Positions 42,521-52,661 of a DNA stretch of 64,000 bases are shown piece by piece (within the stretch, counting starts at the first letter, position 1; the number at the start of each line of letters is the position of its first letter). The translations under genes were made by a program, and so were the position numbers. The notes beneath the pieces are model-generated. The model was not told the DNA's origin. It did no database searches and saw only the letters and a list, made by a program, of their open reading frames with translations. Source of the stretch: Bradyrhizobium retamae (lineage in GTDB: Bacteria; Pseudomonadota; Alphaproteobacteria; Rhizobiales; Xanthobacteraceae); assembly GCF_001440415.1 (NCBI RefSeq), contig NZ_LLYA01000135.1, positions 56,512-120,511 on the forward strand. Direction: 5' to 3'.

Positions 42521-44175
42521 CGGCATTGCAAGAAATGAAAAGCATCATCCTCGATATCGACAACCTCGTCGTCGGCCTCGGCAAAAATCCTTCCGGTCAG
42601 CGCATCATTGACGGCGTCTCGCTGCAGGTGCACGAGGGCGAAACCCTCTGCGTTGTCGGCGAAAGCGGCTCCGGCAAATCGGTGACGTCGCTGACCGTGA
42701 TGGGGTTATTGCAAAAGGGCGCGCTGGTGCCCTCGGGCGGCAGCGTCAAGCTGGTCGGCGAGGAACTGCTCACGGCCACCGACAAGCGCCTGCGGCAGTT
42801 GCGCGCCACGAGGATGGCGATGATCTTTCAGGAGCCGATGACGGCGCTCAACCCGGTGGTGCCGGTCGGCCGCCAGATCGACGAAGTCTTGCGCGCTCAC
42901 ACCGATCTCGACGCCCGCGCCCGCCGCCAGAAGATTTTGGCAATGATGGAGCATGTCCGGTTGCCTGACGTGGAGCGCATCTTTGCCTCCTACCCGCACC
43001 GGCTGTCGGGCGGACAGCGCCAGCGCATCATGATTGCGATGGCGCTGGTGCTCGAACCGAAACTCCTGATCGCGGACGAGCCGACGACGGCGCTCGATGT
43101 CACCACGCAGAAGCAGATCCTCACCCTCATCCGCGACCTGCAGCGCGATCACGGCACCGCCGTGCTGTTCATCACCCATGACATGGGCGTGGTCGCCGAG
43201 ATCGCTGATCGCGTCGCGGTGATGCGCCACGGCCGGCTCGTCGAGACTGGCCCGCTCGACAGCATTTTGCGCACGCCGACCATGGAGTACACCCGCAACC
43301 TGCTCTCCTCGGTGCCGAGCCTGGTGCCGCGGGCGCCCCGCGTGGAGACCGACGAACCTGTCGTGCTGGAAGCCAACGAACTGGGCAAGGTCTATCGCGA
43401 GCGTTCCTTCCTCGGAAAGGCGCGCGAAGTCGCCGCCGCCAAGGACGTCACCCTCACTTTGCGCAAGGGCCGCACGCTCGGCATCGTCGGCGAAAGCGGC
43501 TCCGGGAAGTCGACGGTGGCGCGCTGCATCGTCCGCCTGATCGATCCGACGTCCGGCGGCGTGCGGCTCGCGGGCCGCGAAATCTCCGAGCTGTCGCGCC
43601 GGCTCTTGCAGCCGCACCGGAAGAAGATCCAGATCATCTTCCAGGACCCCTACCGCTCGCTCAATCCGCGCGTGACCGTCGGCGAAACCATTGCCGAGGG
43701 TCCGATCAATTATGGCATGCCGCGTGCGGAAGCGCTGGCGAAGGCGCGCGATCTGCTCGAACTGGTCGATCTGCCGGCCGATGCAGTGTCGCGCTACCCG
43801 CATCAGTTCTCCGGCGGACAGCGTCAGCGCATCGCGATTGCGCGCGCGCTCGCGCTCGACCCCGACGTGCTGGTTGCGGACGAAGCGGTCTCGGCGCTCG
43901 ACGTCTCCGTGCAGGCGCAGGTGCTCGAACTGCTCGACGAAATCCAGAAGCGGCTGGGCATTGCGTTGTTGTTCATCACCCATGATCTTCGCGTCGCGGC
44001 GCAAATCTGCGATGACGTCGCTGTGATGCAGCATGGCCGGATCGTCGAACAGGGCCCGGCCGCGCAGGTGCTGACCCACCCGCAGCAGGCCTATACCAGG
44101 GCATTGCTCGATGCCGCACCCGGCCGCGGCTGGGATTTTGCCAATTTCCGGCCTGTGGAAGTGGCGGCGGAGTAG
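42517..44175 (+). CDS. Fused DppD-DppF peptide ABC transporter ATPase
   Basis: A 552-residue double ATPase. The first half has Walker A GESGSGKSV, signature LSGGQRQRIMIAMAL and Walker B LLIADEPTTALDV; the second half has GESGSGKST, FSGGQRQRIAIARAL and VLVADEAVSALDV. Each half ends with a peptide-transporter-type extension (TPTMEYTRNLL, HPQQAYTRALLD). The usual separate DppD and DppF are joined, as in GsiA. GTG at 42517 follows GGGAGG and overlaps the permease stop. It energises the neighbouring permeases. Confidence 0.95.
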   Translation: MTALQEMKSIILDIDNLVVGLGKNPSGQRIIDGVSLQVHEGETLCVVGESGSGKSVTSLTVMGLLQKGALVPSGGSVKLVGEELLTATDKRLRQLRATRMAMIFQEPMTALNPVVPVGRQIDEVLRAHTDLDARARRQKILAMMEHVRLPDVERIFASYPHRLSGGQRQRIMIAMALVLEPKLLIADEPTTALDVTTQKQILTLIRDLQRDHGTAVLFITHDMGVVAEIADRVAVMRHGRLVETGPLDSILRTPTMEYTRNLLSSVPSLVPRAPRVETDEPVVLEANELGKVYRERSFLGKAREVAAAKDVTLTLRKGRTLGIVGESGSGKSTVARCIVRLIDPTSGGVRLAGREISELSRRLLQPHRKKIQIIFQDPYRSLNPRVTVGETIAEGPINYGMPRAEALAKARDLLELVDLPADAVSRYPHQFSGGQRQRIAIARALALDPDVLVADEAVSALDVSVQAQVLELLDEIQKRLGIALLFITHDLRVAAQICDDVAVMQHGRIVEQGPAAQVLTHPQQAYTRALLDAAPGRGWDFANFRPVEVAAE

Positions 44176-44190
44176 CGCGAAGGCCTCTCC

Positions 44191-44293
44191 CCGTCGTTGC
44201 CTGCGACAAACGCAACGCGTTTGCGCAAGGGAGCGAAAGCGACGAAGCAATCCATCCGGTGAAATGGATTGCTTCGCTTCGCTCGCAATGACG
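44191..44293. repeat. Dispersed family C repeat, copy 2
   Basis: GAAGCAATCCATCCGGTGAA, ATGGATTGCTTCGCTTCGCT and CGCAATGACGG repeat the outer and middle parts of the element at 40406-40527. An insertion, GCAACGCGTTTGCGC, distinguishes it. It separates the ATPase gene from the M81 peptidase gene. Confidence 0.6.
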
Positions 44294-44387
44294 GTGGGGC
44301 GGCATGCAAAACGGAATTGCTTCACTCCTTGCGCTTGCCACGATGTCCCGCTTAACGTCCCCCAACCAAAACACTGGCTGAGGCACT

Positions 44388-45923
44388 ATGACCCGCATCG
44401 CCGTTGGCGGCTTCCTGCACGAGACCAACACTTTCGCGCCGACCAAGGCGACCTATGCTGATTTTGTTCATGGCGGCGGTTGGCCGGCAATGGCGCATGG
44501 GCCTGATGTCCTCAAGGTCATGCGCAAGATCAATGTCGGCCTTGCCGGCTTTGTCGAAGCGGCCGAAGCCAATGGCTGGGAGCTGGTCCCGACCGTCTCC
44601 GCAGCCGCCAGCCCGTCGGCGCATGTCACGACCGATGCCTTCGAGCGCGTCATGAAGGAGATGGTCGACGGTATCGCCAAAGCCGGGCCGATCGATGCCG
44701 TCTATCTCGATCTGCACGGCGCCATGGTGACCGAGCAGCATGACGATGGCGAAGGTGAAATCCTCGCGCGCGTGCGCAAGGTGATCGGCCCCGATCTACC
44801 GCTGGTCGCAAGCCTCGATCTCCATGCCAATGTCTCGCCCGAGATGATCGCGCATGCGGATGCGCTGATCGCCTACCGCACCTATCCCCACATCGATATG
44901 GCCGATACCGGACGCGCCTGTGCCAAACACCTGGCGCTGTTGCTGGAGACCGGGCAGCGCCTTGCAAAAGCCTTCCGGCAACTGCCATTCCTGATTCCGA
45001 TCTCCTGGCAATGCACCAACGACCAGCCGACGAGGGGCATTTACGCGCAGCTCGCGGCGTTCGAAGGCGACGCGGTGCCGACGTTGTCCTTTGCACCGGG
45101 TTTCCCGGCTGCGGATTTTCCCCATTGCGGGCCGAGCGTGTTCGCTTATGGAAGGACGCAGGCCGACGCGGACGCCGCCGCCGACAAGATCGTCGCGCTC
45201 GTCGAGAGCCATGAAGACGATTTCGACGGCCGCATCTATTCGCCCGATGATGGCGTGCGCCTCGCCATCGAGCTTGCGAAAACGGCGAAGAAGCCGATCA
45301 TCATCGCCGACACCCAGGACAACCCCGGCGCCGGCGGCGATTCCGACACCACCGGCATGCTGCGCGCCCTGGTACGCAACAACGCGTCCCGCGCCGCCAC
45401 TGGCGTGATCTACGATCCGGAGTCGGCCAAGGCAGCGCACGCGGCGGGCGTCGGCGCCACCGTGATGCTGGCGCTCGGCGGCAAGTCGGGCATCCCGGGC
45501 GATGCGCCATACAAGGAAACGTTCGTCGTCGAAATATTGTCGGACGGAAAATTCGTGGCGCCTGGCCCCTATTACGGCGGCCGCGACATGGACATGGGCC
45601 CCTCGGCCTGCCTGCGCATCGGTGATGTCAGGGTCGTCGTGGGCTCCTACAAGGCGCAGCTCGCGGATCAAGCAATGTATCGCTATGTCGGCATCGAGCC
45701 GACCGAACAGAAAATTCTCGTCAACAAGAGCTCGGTGCATTTCCGCGCCGATTTCGAACCGATCGCCGAGAAGCTTTTGATCTGCGCCGCCCCAGGCGCG
45801 ATGCCGGCCGACACCGCAGCGCTGCCCTGGACGCGGCTGCGTCCGGGCATCCGCCTCAAGCCGAACGGCCCCGCCTTTGCCCCATTCGCTCCCTCACGCT
45901 CAAAATCCTCAGTCACCGGATAA
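44388..45923 (+). CDS. M81 family metallopeptidase (MlrC-like)
   Basis: A 511-residue protein of the microcystinase C family: RIAVGGFLHETNTFAPTKAT opens it, DAVYLDLHGAMVTEQHDDGE and SLDLHANVSPEMIAHADALI carry likely zinc ligands, and the C-terminal MlrC domain has DTQDNPGAGGDSDTTGML and RVVVGSYKAQLADQAMYRYV. MlrC ends the breakdown of linear microcystin peptides; wider members act on unknown peptides or amides. No signal peptide, so cytoplasmic. ATG at 44388 follows TGAGG. It is followed after six bases by another hydrolase. Confidence 0.9.
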   Translation: MTRIAVGGFLHETNTFAPTKATYADFVHGGGWPAMAHGPDVLKVMRKINVGLAGFVEAAEANGWELVPTVSAAASPSAHVTTDAFERVMKEMVDGIAKAGPIDAVYLDLHGAMVTEQHDDGEGEILARVRKVIGPDLPLVASLDLHANVSPEMIAHADALIAYRTYPHIDMADTGRACAKHLALLLETGQRLAKAFRQLPFLIPISWQCTNDQPTRGIYAQLAAFEGDAVPTLSFAPGFPAADFPHCGPSVFAYGRTQADADAAADKIVALVESHEDDFDGRIYSPDDGVRLAIELAKTAKKPIIIADTQDNPGAGGDSDTTGMLRALVRNNASRAATGVIYDPESAKAAHAAGVGATVMLALGGKSGIPGDAPYKETFVVEILSDGKFVAPGPYYGGRDMDMGPSACLRIGDVRVVVGSYKAQLADQAMYRYVGIEPTEQKILVNKSSVHFRADFEPIAEKLLICAAPGAMPADTAALPWTRLRPGIRLKPNGPAFAPFAPSRSKSSVTG

Positions 45924-45929
45924 AAAGAC

Positions 45930-47093
45930 ATGCCCATCATCGAACGCATCGGCGGCTATGCCGAGGAACTCACCGCCATCCGCCGCGATCTGCATGCCCA
46001 TCCCGAGATCGGCTTCGAGGAGGTGCGTACTTCCGGGATCGTCGCCGAGAAGCTGAAGGGTTGGGGCATCGAGGTCCATCGCGGCCTCGGCGGCACCGGC
46101 GTGATCGGCGTGCTCAAGGGCAAGGGCGATGGCGGCAAGCGCATCGGCCTGCGCGCCGACATGGACGCGCTGCCGATGGAAGAAAATACCAACCTGAAAT
46201 GGCGCTCGACCATTCCGGGCCGCTTTCACGGCTGCGGCCATGACGGTCATACCACGATCCTGCTCGGCACCGCGCGCTATCTGGCCGAGACGAAGAATTT
46301 TGACGGCACCGTGCATTTCATCTTCCAGCCGGCCGAGGAAGGCCTCGGCGGCGCACGCGCCATGATCAAGGATGGGCTGTTCGAGAAGTTTCCCTGCGAC
46401 GAGGTCTATGGCCTGCACAACGCGCCGGATCTCAATCACGGCGAGATCGCGATCCTGCCCGGACCGGCGATGGCAGGCGCCGATTTCTTCGACATCACGG
46501 TCCAAGGCTATGGCGCGCATGGCGCGATGCCGGAGCGCTCCAAGGATGCGGTGGTGATCGCGACCACGCTGGCCCAAGCCCTGCAGACCATCGTCAGCCG
46601 CAACGTCGATCCCTTGAAGTCTGCGGTGCTGTCGGTCACGCAGATCCATGCCGGCTCCGCCAACAACGTGATCCCCGGCGAGGCCAGGCTCGGCGGCACG
46701 GTGCGCGCCTTCGACGACGGCGTGCGCACGCTGATCCGCGAGCGCATGCGCAAGATCTGCGCCGGCGTTGCCGCCACGTTCGAGTGCGAGATCACGATCG
46801 ACATCCGCGACACGTTCAGCGTCCTCGTCAACGAGGAAGAACAGTCCAGGGTGGTCGAAGCGGTGGCGAAGACCGTAGTCGATCCGTCCAAGGTGCTCAC
46901 GCGCTCGCAGCCGAAGATGGGGAGCGAGGATTTCGCCGACATGATGCAGGTGGTGCCCGGCGCCTATTTCTGGATCGGCCACGACGGCTCGGTGCCCGTG
47001 CACAATCCCGGCTACGTCCTCGACGACAAGATCCTGCCGATCGGCGCCAGCATGTTCGCCCGCATCATCGAAACCCGGCTCCCGGTAGGTTAG
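45930..47093 (+). CDS. M20 amidohydrolase (hippurate hydrolase/ArgE type)
   Basis: A 387-residue metal-dependent amidohydrolase. RRDLHAHPEIGFEE opens it; metal ligands are in GCGHDGHTTILLG (Cys and His), QPAEEGLGGA (Glu pair) and GLHNAPDL. A dimerisation domain sits in the middle (ITVQGYGAHGAMPERSKDAV). Relatives remove acyl groups from N-acyl or N-benzoyl amino acids. It begins six bases after the M81 gene and ends one base before the amidase gene, in one operon. Confidence 0.93.
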   Translation: MPIIERIGGYAEELTAIRRDLHAHPEIGFEEVRTSGIVAEKLKGWGIEVHRGLGGTGVIGVLKGKGDGGKRIGLRADMDALPMEENTNLKWRSTIPGRFHGCGHDGHTTILLGTARYLAETKNFDGTVHFIFQPAEEGLGGARAMIKDGLFEKFPCDEVYGLHNAPDLNHGEIAILPGPAMAGADFFDITVQGYGAHGAMPERSKDAVVIATTLAQALQTIVSRNVDPLKSAVLSVTQIHAGSANNVIPGEARLGGTVRAFDDGVRTLIRERMRKICAGVAATFECEITIDIRDTFSVLVNEEEQSRVVEAVAKTVVDPSKVLTRSQPKMGSEDFADMMQVVPGAYFWIGHDGSVPVHNPGYVLDDKILPIGASMFARIIETRLPVG

Positions 47094-47094
47094 C

Positions 47095-48519
47095 ATGCAG
47101 AAACCCACCCCCGAGGAAGAGGTCACCTCGCTGCATGACCTTTCCGCCACTGACCTGATCGCCGGCTATCGCGCCAAGCAGTTCTCGCCCTCGGAAGTGC
47201 TGGAGGAAGTGATCGAGCACGTCGCGGCCTGGGAGCCGCACATCAGGGCGCTCTATCTGTTCGATCCCGACGGCGCGCGCGCGGTCGCGAAGGCGTCGAG
47301 TGACCGCTGGCAGAGAGGTGAGCCTGTGAGCACGCTCGACGGCGTGCCGGTGACGATCAAGGACAATATCGCCACCAAAGGCCAGCCGATACCGCTGGGC
47401 GCGGCCAGCGTGAAGCTGGTACCGGCAGAGAAAGACGCGCCGCCCGCCGCACGGCTGCGCGAAGCCGGCGCGATCATCTTCTCCAAAACGACGATGCCAG
47501 ATTACGGCATGCTGTCGTCGGGCCTCTCCAGCTTCCACCCCCTCACCCGCAACCCCTGGGATCGCAGCAAGAACCCGGGCGGCTCTTCTTCCGGCGCGGG
47601 CGCGGCGGGCGCGGCCGGCTACGGCCCGCTGCATCTGGGCACCGACATTGGCGGCTCAGTGCGGCTGCCGGCCTGTTGGTGCGGTCTCGTCGCGCTGAAG
47701 CCGAGCCTCGGGCGCGTTCCGATCGACCCGCCCTATGTCGGCCGGGTCGCAGGTCCCATCACCCGCACCGTCGACGACGCCGCGCTGATGATGTGCGTGC
47801 TGGCGAAGCCGGATCGCCGCGACGGCATGAGTCTGCCGGCTGACAGCAGCATCCACTGGAAGACGCTCGACAAGTCGCCGCGCAAGCTGCGCATCGGCCT
47901 GATGCTCGATCCCGGTGCCGGCCAGCCGCTTGAGCAGGAAGTGCGTGACGTAGCCGTCAACGCCGCGAAGGCGTTCGAATCCGCCGGCGCGATCGTCACC
48001 GAAGTCAACGGCATCCTGACGCGCGAGATGCTCGACGGGCTCGATAACTTCTGGCGGGCCCGGTTGTGGGACGATCTCTCAAAGCTTTCGCCCGAGGAGC
48101 GCGGCAAGACGCTGCCTTACATCCACAGATGGGCAGAAGCCGGCGCAAAGCTTTCCGGTGTCGACGTCGTCAGGGGTTTTAACGCCACCATGGCGATCCG
48201 CGCCGCGGCAGCAAAGCTATTCCACGAACTCGACTACGTGATCTCTCCGGTGTCGCCGGTGGTGAACTTCCCGGCCGAGTTCGCAGCACCGATCAACGAT
48301 CCCGACAGACCGTTCGAGCACATCTGCTATACCGTGCCGTGGAATATGGCGGAAAACCCGGCACTCTCGATCAATGGCGGATACGACGCCAAGGGATTTC
48401 CGATCGGCGTGCAGATCATCGGCCGCCGCTTCGACGATCTCGGCGTGCTCGGTATGGCCAAGGCATTCGAGGGCCTGCGCGGTGCGCAGCGGCCGTGGCC
48501 GTCGCCGCCGGCCAAGTAA
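47095..48519 (+). CDS. Amidase (amidase signature family)
   Basis: A 474-residue amidase with the Ser-cisSer-Lys triad visible: Lys89 in PVTIKDN, Ser165 in GGSSSGAG and Ser188 in TDIGGSVRLP. This family cuts amide bonds (GatA, glutamyl-tRNA amidotransferase, and many degradative amidases); without gatB or gatC nearby a degradative amidase is favoured. It starts one base after the M20 gene. A repeat of the family D type follows. Confidence 0.9.
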   Translation: MQKPTPEEEVTSLHDLSATDLIAGYRAKQFSPSEVLEEVIEHVAAWEPHIRALYLFDPDGARAVAKASSDRWQRGEPVSTLDGVPVTIKDNIATKGQPIPLGAASVKLVPAEKDAPPAARLREAGAIIFSKTTMPDYGMLSSGLSSFHPLTRNPWDRSKNPGGSSSGAGAAGAAGYGPLHLGTDIGGSVRLPACWCGLVALKPSLGRVPIDPPYVGRVAGPITRTVDDAALMMCVLAKPDRRDGMSLPADSSIHWKTLDKSPRKLRIGLMLDPGAGQPLEQEVRDVAVNAAKAFESAGAIVTEVNGILTREMLDGLDNFWRARLWDDLSKLSPEERGKTLPYIHRWAEAGAKLSGVDVVRGFNATMAIRAAAAKLFHELDYVISPVSPVVNFPAEFAAPINDPDRPFEHICYTVPWNMAENPALSINGGYDAKGFPIGVQIIGRRFDDLGVLGMAKAFEGLRGAQRPWPSPPAK

Positions 48520-48526
48520 CCACCGC

Positions 48527-48647
48527 CGTCATTCCGGGATGACCCGCAGGGCCAGGCCGGGATTCCATGCGTCCACATCACCGATCGCGGCCGTGGACGC
48601 ATGGATTCCGGGCTCGCGCCAAGTGGCGCGCCCCGGAATGACGAGCT
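48527..48647. repeat. Dispersed CGTCATTCCGGGATGAC-type repeat, family D
   Basis: The block runs CCGTCATTCCGGGATGACCC, GGGATTCCATGCGTCCACAT, CGTGGACGCATGGATTCCGG and closes CGCGCCCCGGAATGACGAG. The ends and the CATGCGTCCAC/GTGGACGCATG centre are inverted. Related palindromes are at 49590-49745, 57265-57375, 58250-58350 and 61485-61605. It lies between the amidase and crotonase genes. Confidence 0.6.
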
Positions 48648-48686
48648 AGAAACTCCAATGAAAAAAACACCAGGAAGGAACACCCA

Positions 48687-49577
<891 letters not shown>

Positions 49578-49589
49578 GCTATCGAGACT

Positions 49590-49745
49590 CACTTCCCGTC
49601 GTCCCGGCCAAGCGAGCAACGCGAGCGCGAGCCGGGACCCATAACCCCCGGCCGTAGTTTTGCGGCAGGTGTCTGCTATCTCTCTCGATAGATCACGCTG
49701 TATGGGTCCCTGCGTTCGCATGCGTTCGCAGGGACGACGATAGAG
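49590..49745. repeat. Dispersed palindromic repeat, family D type
   Basis: CGTCGTCCCGGCCAAGCGAG, GCGAGCCGGGACCCATAACC, CTGTATGGGTCCCTGCGTTC and GTTCGCAGGGACGACGATAG form a large imperfect palindrome between convergent genes. The direct repeat TGCGTTCGCA is doubled at the right. It resembles REP-type elements found after genes in Bradyrhizobium. Confidence 0.55.
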
Positions 49746-49747
49746 TA

Positions 49748-50722
49748 TCATCCCATGGTGAGCGCCACCCTGCCGATCGCCTGGCGGTCGATCAACAGCC
49801 GCATCGCTTTCGCATACTCCTCCAGCGGCAGCCGATGCGAGACGTTGGGGCGGATTCTTCCGGCCTCCGCCCATTCCGTCAGCGCCTTGATCCTGATCTC
49901 GCCAAGCGCAGGATTTCGCCGCACCGCTTCGCCGGCACGGATGCCGAGCACACTCGCGCCCTTGATCATCAACAGATTGGTCTTGGCAAGCCCGATGCCG
50001 CCGGTGAAGCCGATGACCAATAGCCGCGCGCCCCAGTTGATGCAGCGCATCGAGCTTTCGAACACCTCGCCGCCGACGGGATCGAACACCACGTCGGCGC
50101 CCTGCCCGTCGGTGATGCGCTTGACGGCATCACGGAAAGGCTCCTGGTCGTAGCGCACGAGATGATCGGCGCCCCTCGCTTTGGCGATCGCAAGTTTCTC
50201 GTCGCTTGACGCGGTCGCAATCACGGTGGCGCCGAGCATCTTCCCGATTTCGACGGCGGCAAGGCCAACGCCGCCGCCGGCACCATGCACCAGCAGCACC
50301 TCGCCCGGTTGAAGCTTCCCGCGGTCGATCAGCGCGTGATAGGCCGTGCCGTGGCCGGCCAGGAACGTCGCGCCTTCGGCGTAGTCGAATGTCGATGGCA
50401 GCGGCACGAGCTGCGAGGGCGTGGTGACGGCTTCGTCAGCATAGGCACCGTGCCGCATCTTCACGATCACCCGGTCGCCCACCGCGACTCCCGTAGGGCC
50501 GTTGATCTCGACGATATCGCCTGCGGCTTCGACGCCCGGCGTGAACGGCAGCGGCGGCTTGAGCTGATACTCGCCGGCGGCCATCAGGATATCAGGGAAA
50601 TTGATCCCGGCGGCGCGGATGGCCACGCGCACCTGCCCCGGCGCCAGCGGCGCGGAGGCCAAGGTTTCCAGGCGCAGCTTCTCGGGCGGGCCGAGTTCGC
50701 GGCAGACGACGGCTTTCGGCAT
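49748..50722 (-). CDS. Zinc-free NADPH:quinone oxidoreductase-like MDR protein
   Basis: A 324-residue medium-chain dehydrogenase/reductase of the quinone reductase group. RAAGINFPDILMAAGEYQLK, the nucleotide-binding VHGAGGGVGLAAVEIGKMLG near 150, and VVFDPVGGEVFESSMRC are typical. Zinc-binding Cys and His are missing, as in QOR enzymes, so the reaction is NADPH reduction of quinones or enones. It starts one base inside the upstream isomerase stop (TGATG overlap), which implies coupled translation and a shared pathway. Confidence 0.9.
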   Translation of the reverse strand: MPKAVVCRELGPPEKLRLETLASAPLAPGQVRVAIRAAGINFPDILMAAGEYQLKPPLPFTPGVEAAGDIVEINGPTGVAVGDRVIVKMRHGAYADEAVTTPSQLVPLPSTFDYAEGATFLAGHGTAYHALIDRGKLQPGEVLLVHGAGGGVGLAAVEIGKMLGATVIATASSDEKLAIAKARGADHLVRYDQEPFRDAVKRITDGQGADVVFDPVGGEVFESSMRCINWGARLLVIGFTGGIGLAKTNLLMIKGASVLGIRAGEAVRRNPALGEIRIKALTEWAEAGRIRPNVSHRLPLEEYAKAMRLLIDRQAIGRVALTMG

Positions 50723-51342
50723 CAGGCGGCCCGCGCTTTCACGCGCTCCAGCGCCTCGCGGATCAGCGGCATCCGGTCGTTGCCGAAATACATGTCGGTC
50801 TTGCCGACGAAGATCGTCGGCGAACCGAATCCGCCGCGCGCCATCACCTCGTCCGTGTTGGCCTTGAGCTGATCCTTGATCGCCTGCCGGCCGATGCCAT
50901 CGAAGAATTTGACGGGATCGACGCCGACCTTCTGGCAGATCTCCGACAGCACTGAATCCTTTGAGATGTCCTTGTCGTCACCCCAATAGGCCTCGAACAC
51001 CGCGCGCGCGAACGGCACCATGCGTTCGCCAGGTTCTGGGCCGAGCCAGATGCAGCCGCGCATCGCCTTGACGCTGTTCACCGGAAACACCGCCGGCGGC
51101 ATCTTGATCGCAAGCCCCGCGGACCGCGCCCAGTCGGCGAGGTCCTTCTTCATATAGCGCGCCTTCAACGGCACCGGCGTCTCGCGAGCGGCATAGACGC
51201 TCGGGTTGACGGTGTTGAAGATGCCGCCGACCAGGATCGGCCGCCAGGTGATCTCGACGCCGAGCTCCTTTGCCAGCGGCTGAATGTTGTGGAAGGCTAG
51301 ATAGGTCCAGGGGCTGGAGCAATCGAAGAAGAATTCGAGCAT
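50722..51342 (-). CDS. 2-hydroxychromene-2-carboxylate isomerase-like, DsbA family
   Basis: A 206-residue thioredoxin-fold protein of the kappa-class GST/HCCA isomerase group. FFFDCSSPWTYLAFHNIQPL opens it, with Ser-Ser-Pro in place of the DsbA CxxC pattern (SSPWTYLA is the HCCA motif). GGFGSPTIFVGKTDMYFGND is the later signature. Family members isomerise hydroxychromene carboxylates in naphthalene-type degradation using glutathione; here the role is open. ATG at 51342 follows AAGGAA. Confidence 0.88.
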   Translation of the reverse strand: MLEFFFDCSSPWTYLAFHNIQPLAKELGVEITWRPILVGGIFNTVNPSVYAARETPVPLKARYMKKDLADWARSAGLAIKMPPAVFPVNSVKAMRGCIWLGPEPGERMVPFARAVFEAYWGDDKDISKDSVLSEICQKVGVDPVKFFDGIGRQAIKDQLKANTDEVMARGGFGSPTIFVGKTDMYFGNDRMPLIREALERVKARAA

Positions 51343-51369
51343 GGGGTTTCCTTTTGTTGGTTCTCGAGC

Positions 51370-51412
51370 CTCATCCTGAGGAGCGCGGAACGCCCGTCTC
51401 GAAGGATGAGGG
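51370..51412. repeat. Short palindrome CTCATCCTGAGGAG...CGAAGGATGAGG
   Basis: CTCATCCTGAGGAGCGCGGA and ACGCCCGTCTCGAAGGATGA form an imperfect inverted repeat, a widespread REP-like unit in Bradyrhizobium by my recollection. A related one with CACCCTGAGGGGCG and GACAGGGTGAG lies at 63306-63353. It lies in the 239-base spacer between divergent genes. Confidence 0.5.
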
Positions 51413-51581
51413 CACTGGAGGGGCCTCTCCTCCGCGACGGCTGCCTCGCGGCCGACCGAAAGCCCCAGTTCCTCTCCAGTATGATCGAGATTTTCCAGGC
51501 AATGGCGACTTTTGTTGTTCTGTACCTCGACCATAAGTCATGGCAGACAGGCGCTCAATCAGAACCCATCGGGAGGCTCCC

Positions 51582-52604
51582 ATGCTGTTTCCAACCACGA
51601 TCGCAGGCTCCTTGCCGAAGCCGGAATGGCTGGCCGAGCCGAATACGCTGTGGGCACCCTGGAAATCAAAGGGTGACGAGCTCGCCCGCGCCAAGCGCGA
51701 CGCCACCATGCTGGCGGTGAAGCTGCAGGAGGATGCCGGCGTCGATATCGTCACCGAGGGCGAGCAGGCCCGCCAGCATTTCGTTCACGGCTTTCTGGAG
51801 AAGGTCGAGGGCATTGATTTCGCCCACAAGGTCGAAATGGGCATCCGCAAGGACCGCTACAAGGCGATGGTGCCGCAGGTGACAGCACCGCTGACGCTCA
51901 AGGGGCGTGTCCATGCGGACGAGGCCCAAGTCGCCCGCACCCACACCACGCGCAAACTGAAATTCACCCTGCCCGGCCCGATGACCATCGCCGACACTGT
52001 CGCCGACCGGTATTACGGCGACAAGGTCAAGATGGCGTTCGCCTTTGCCGAACTGCTCAACAACGAGGCCAGGGCGTTGCAGGCCGACGGCGTCGACGTG
52101 ATCCAGTTCGACGAGCCCGCCTTCAACGTCTTCATGGACGAGGTCTCCGACTGGGGCATAAGAGCGCTGGAGCGCGCCGCCGAAGGCCTGACCTGCACCA
52201 CCGCCGTTCACATCTGCTACGGCTATGGCATCAAGGCCAACACCGACTGGAAGCAGACGCTGGGCAGCGAGTGGCGGCAGTATGAGGATATTTTCCCGGC
52301 GATCGCGAAAAGCCCGATCCAGCAGGTCGCGATCGAGTGCCGCAATTCGAAAGTGCCGCTGGATCTGCTGGCGCTGCTGCCAGGCAAGGTCGTCCAGGCC
52401 GGCGTGATCGACGTTGCCAGCGACACGGTGGAGACCGCGGAAGACATCGTTCAGGTGATCGAGGCGGTGTCGAAATTCGTGCCGAAGAGCAACATCGTCG
52501 CGACCACCAATTGCGGCATGGCACCGATGCGGAGAGATATCGCGGAGGCGAAGCTGGCCGCGCTCGGCGCGGGCGCAAGGCTGGCGCGGCAGAAGTTGGG
52601 GTGA
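51582..52604 (+). CDS. Short MetE-like methyltransferase (cobalamin-independent methionine synthase family)
   Basis: A 340-residue single-domain relative of the MetE C-terminal domain. Zinc ligands are in VHICYGYG (His, Cys) and ATTNCGMAP (Cys), and VIQFDEPAF and TIAGSLPKPEW are standard. Full MetE is over 750 residues; short forms (core-MetE) lack the N-terminal half and probably use other methyl donors. Their natural substrate is uncertain. ATG at 51582 follows GGGAGG. No SAM or SAH riboswitch is visible in the leader. Confidence 0.88.
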   Translation: MLFPTTIAGSLPKPEWLAEPNTLWAPWKSKGDELARAKRDATMLAVKLQEDAGVDIVTEGEQARQHFVHGFLEKVEGIDFAHKVEMGIRKDRYKAMVPQVTAPLTLKGRVHADEAQVARTHTTRKLKFTLPGPMTIADTVADRYYGDKVKMAFAFAELLNNEARALQADGVDVIQFDEPAFNVFMDEVSDWGIRALERAAEGLTCTTAVHICYGYGIKANTDWKQTLGSEWRQYEDIFPAIAKSPIQQVAIECRNSKVPLDLLALLPGKVVQAGVIDVASDTVETAEDIVQVIEAVSKFVPKSNIVATTNCGMAPMRRDIAEAKLAALGAGARLARQKLG

Positions 52605-52661
52605 TGTTCCCGCTTGCGGGAGAGAGGGCCCATCGTGCAAGCAGGCAGCATCACCCTCGCT

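Noticed and set aside
40406..44293. CRISPR array suspected from repeated units
   Set aside because: The repeats are long palindromic single elements far apart, without regular spacers or cas genes.
42706..44325. 539-residue minus-strand frame over the fused ATPase
   Set aside because: Antisense shadow of a clear double ABC ATPase.
47095..48519. Amidase as GatA
   Set aside because: No gatB or gatC is next to it and it lies within a hydrolase cluster; a degradative amidase is more likely.
51343..51581. Possible SAM or SAH riboswitch before the MetE-like gene
   Set aside because: No conserved core of any known SAM/SAH class was found; the region holds only a REP-like palindrome.
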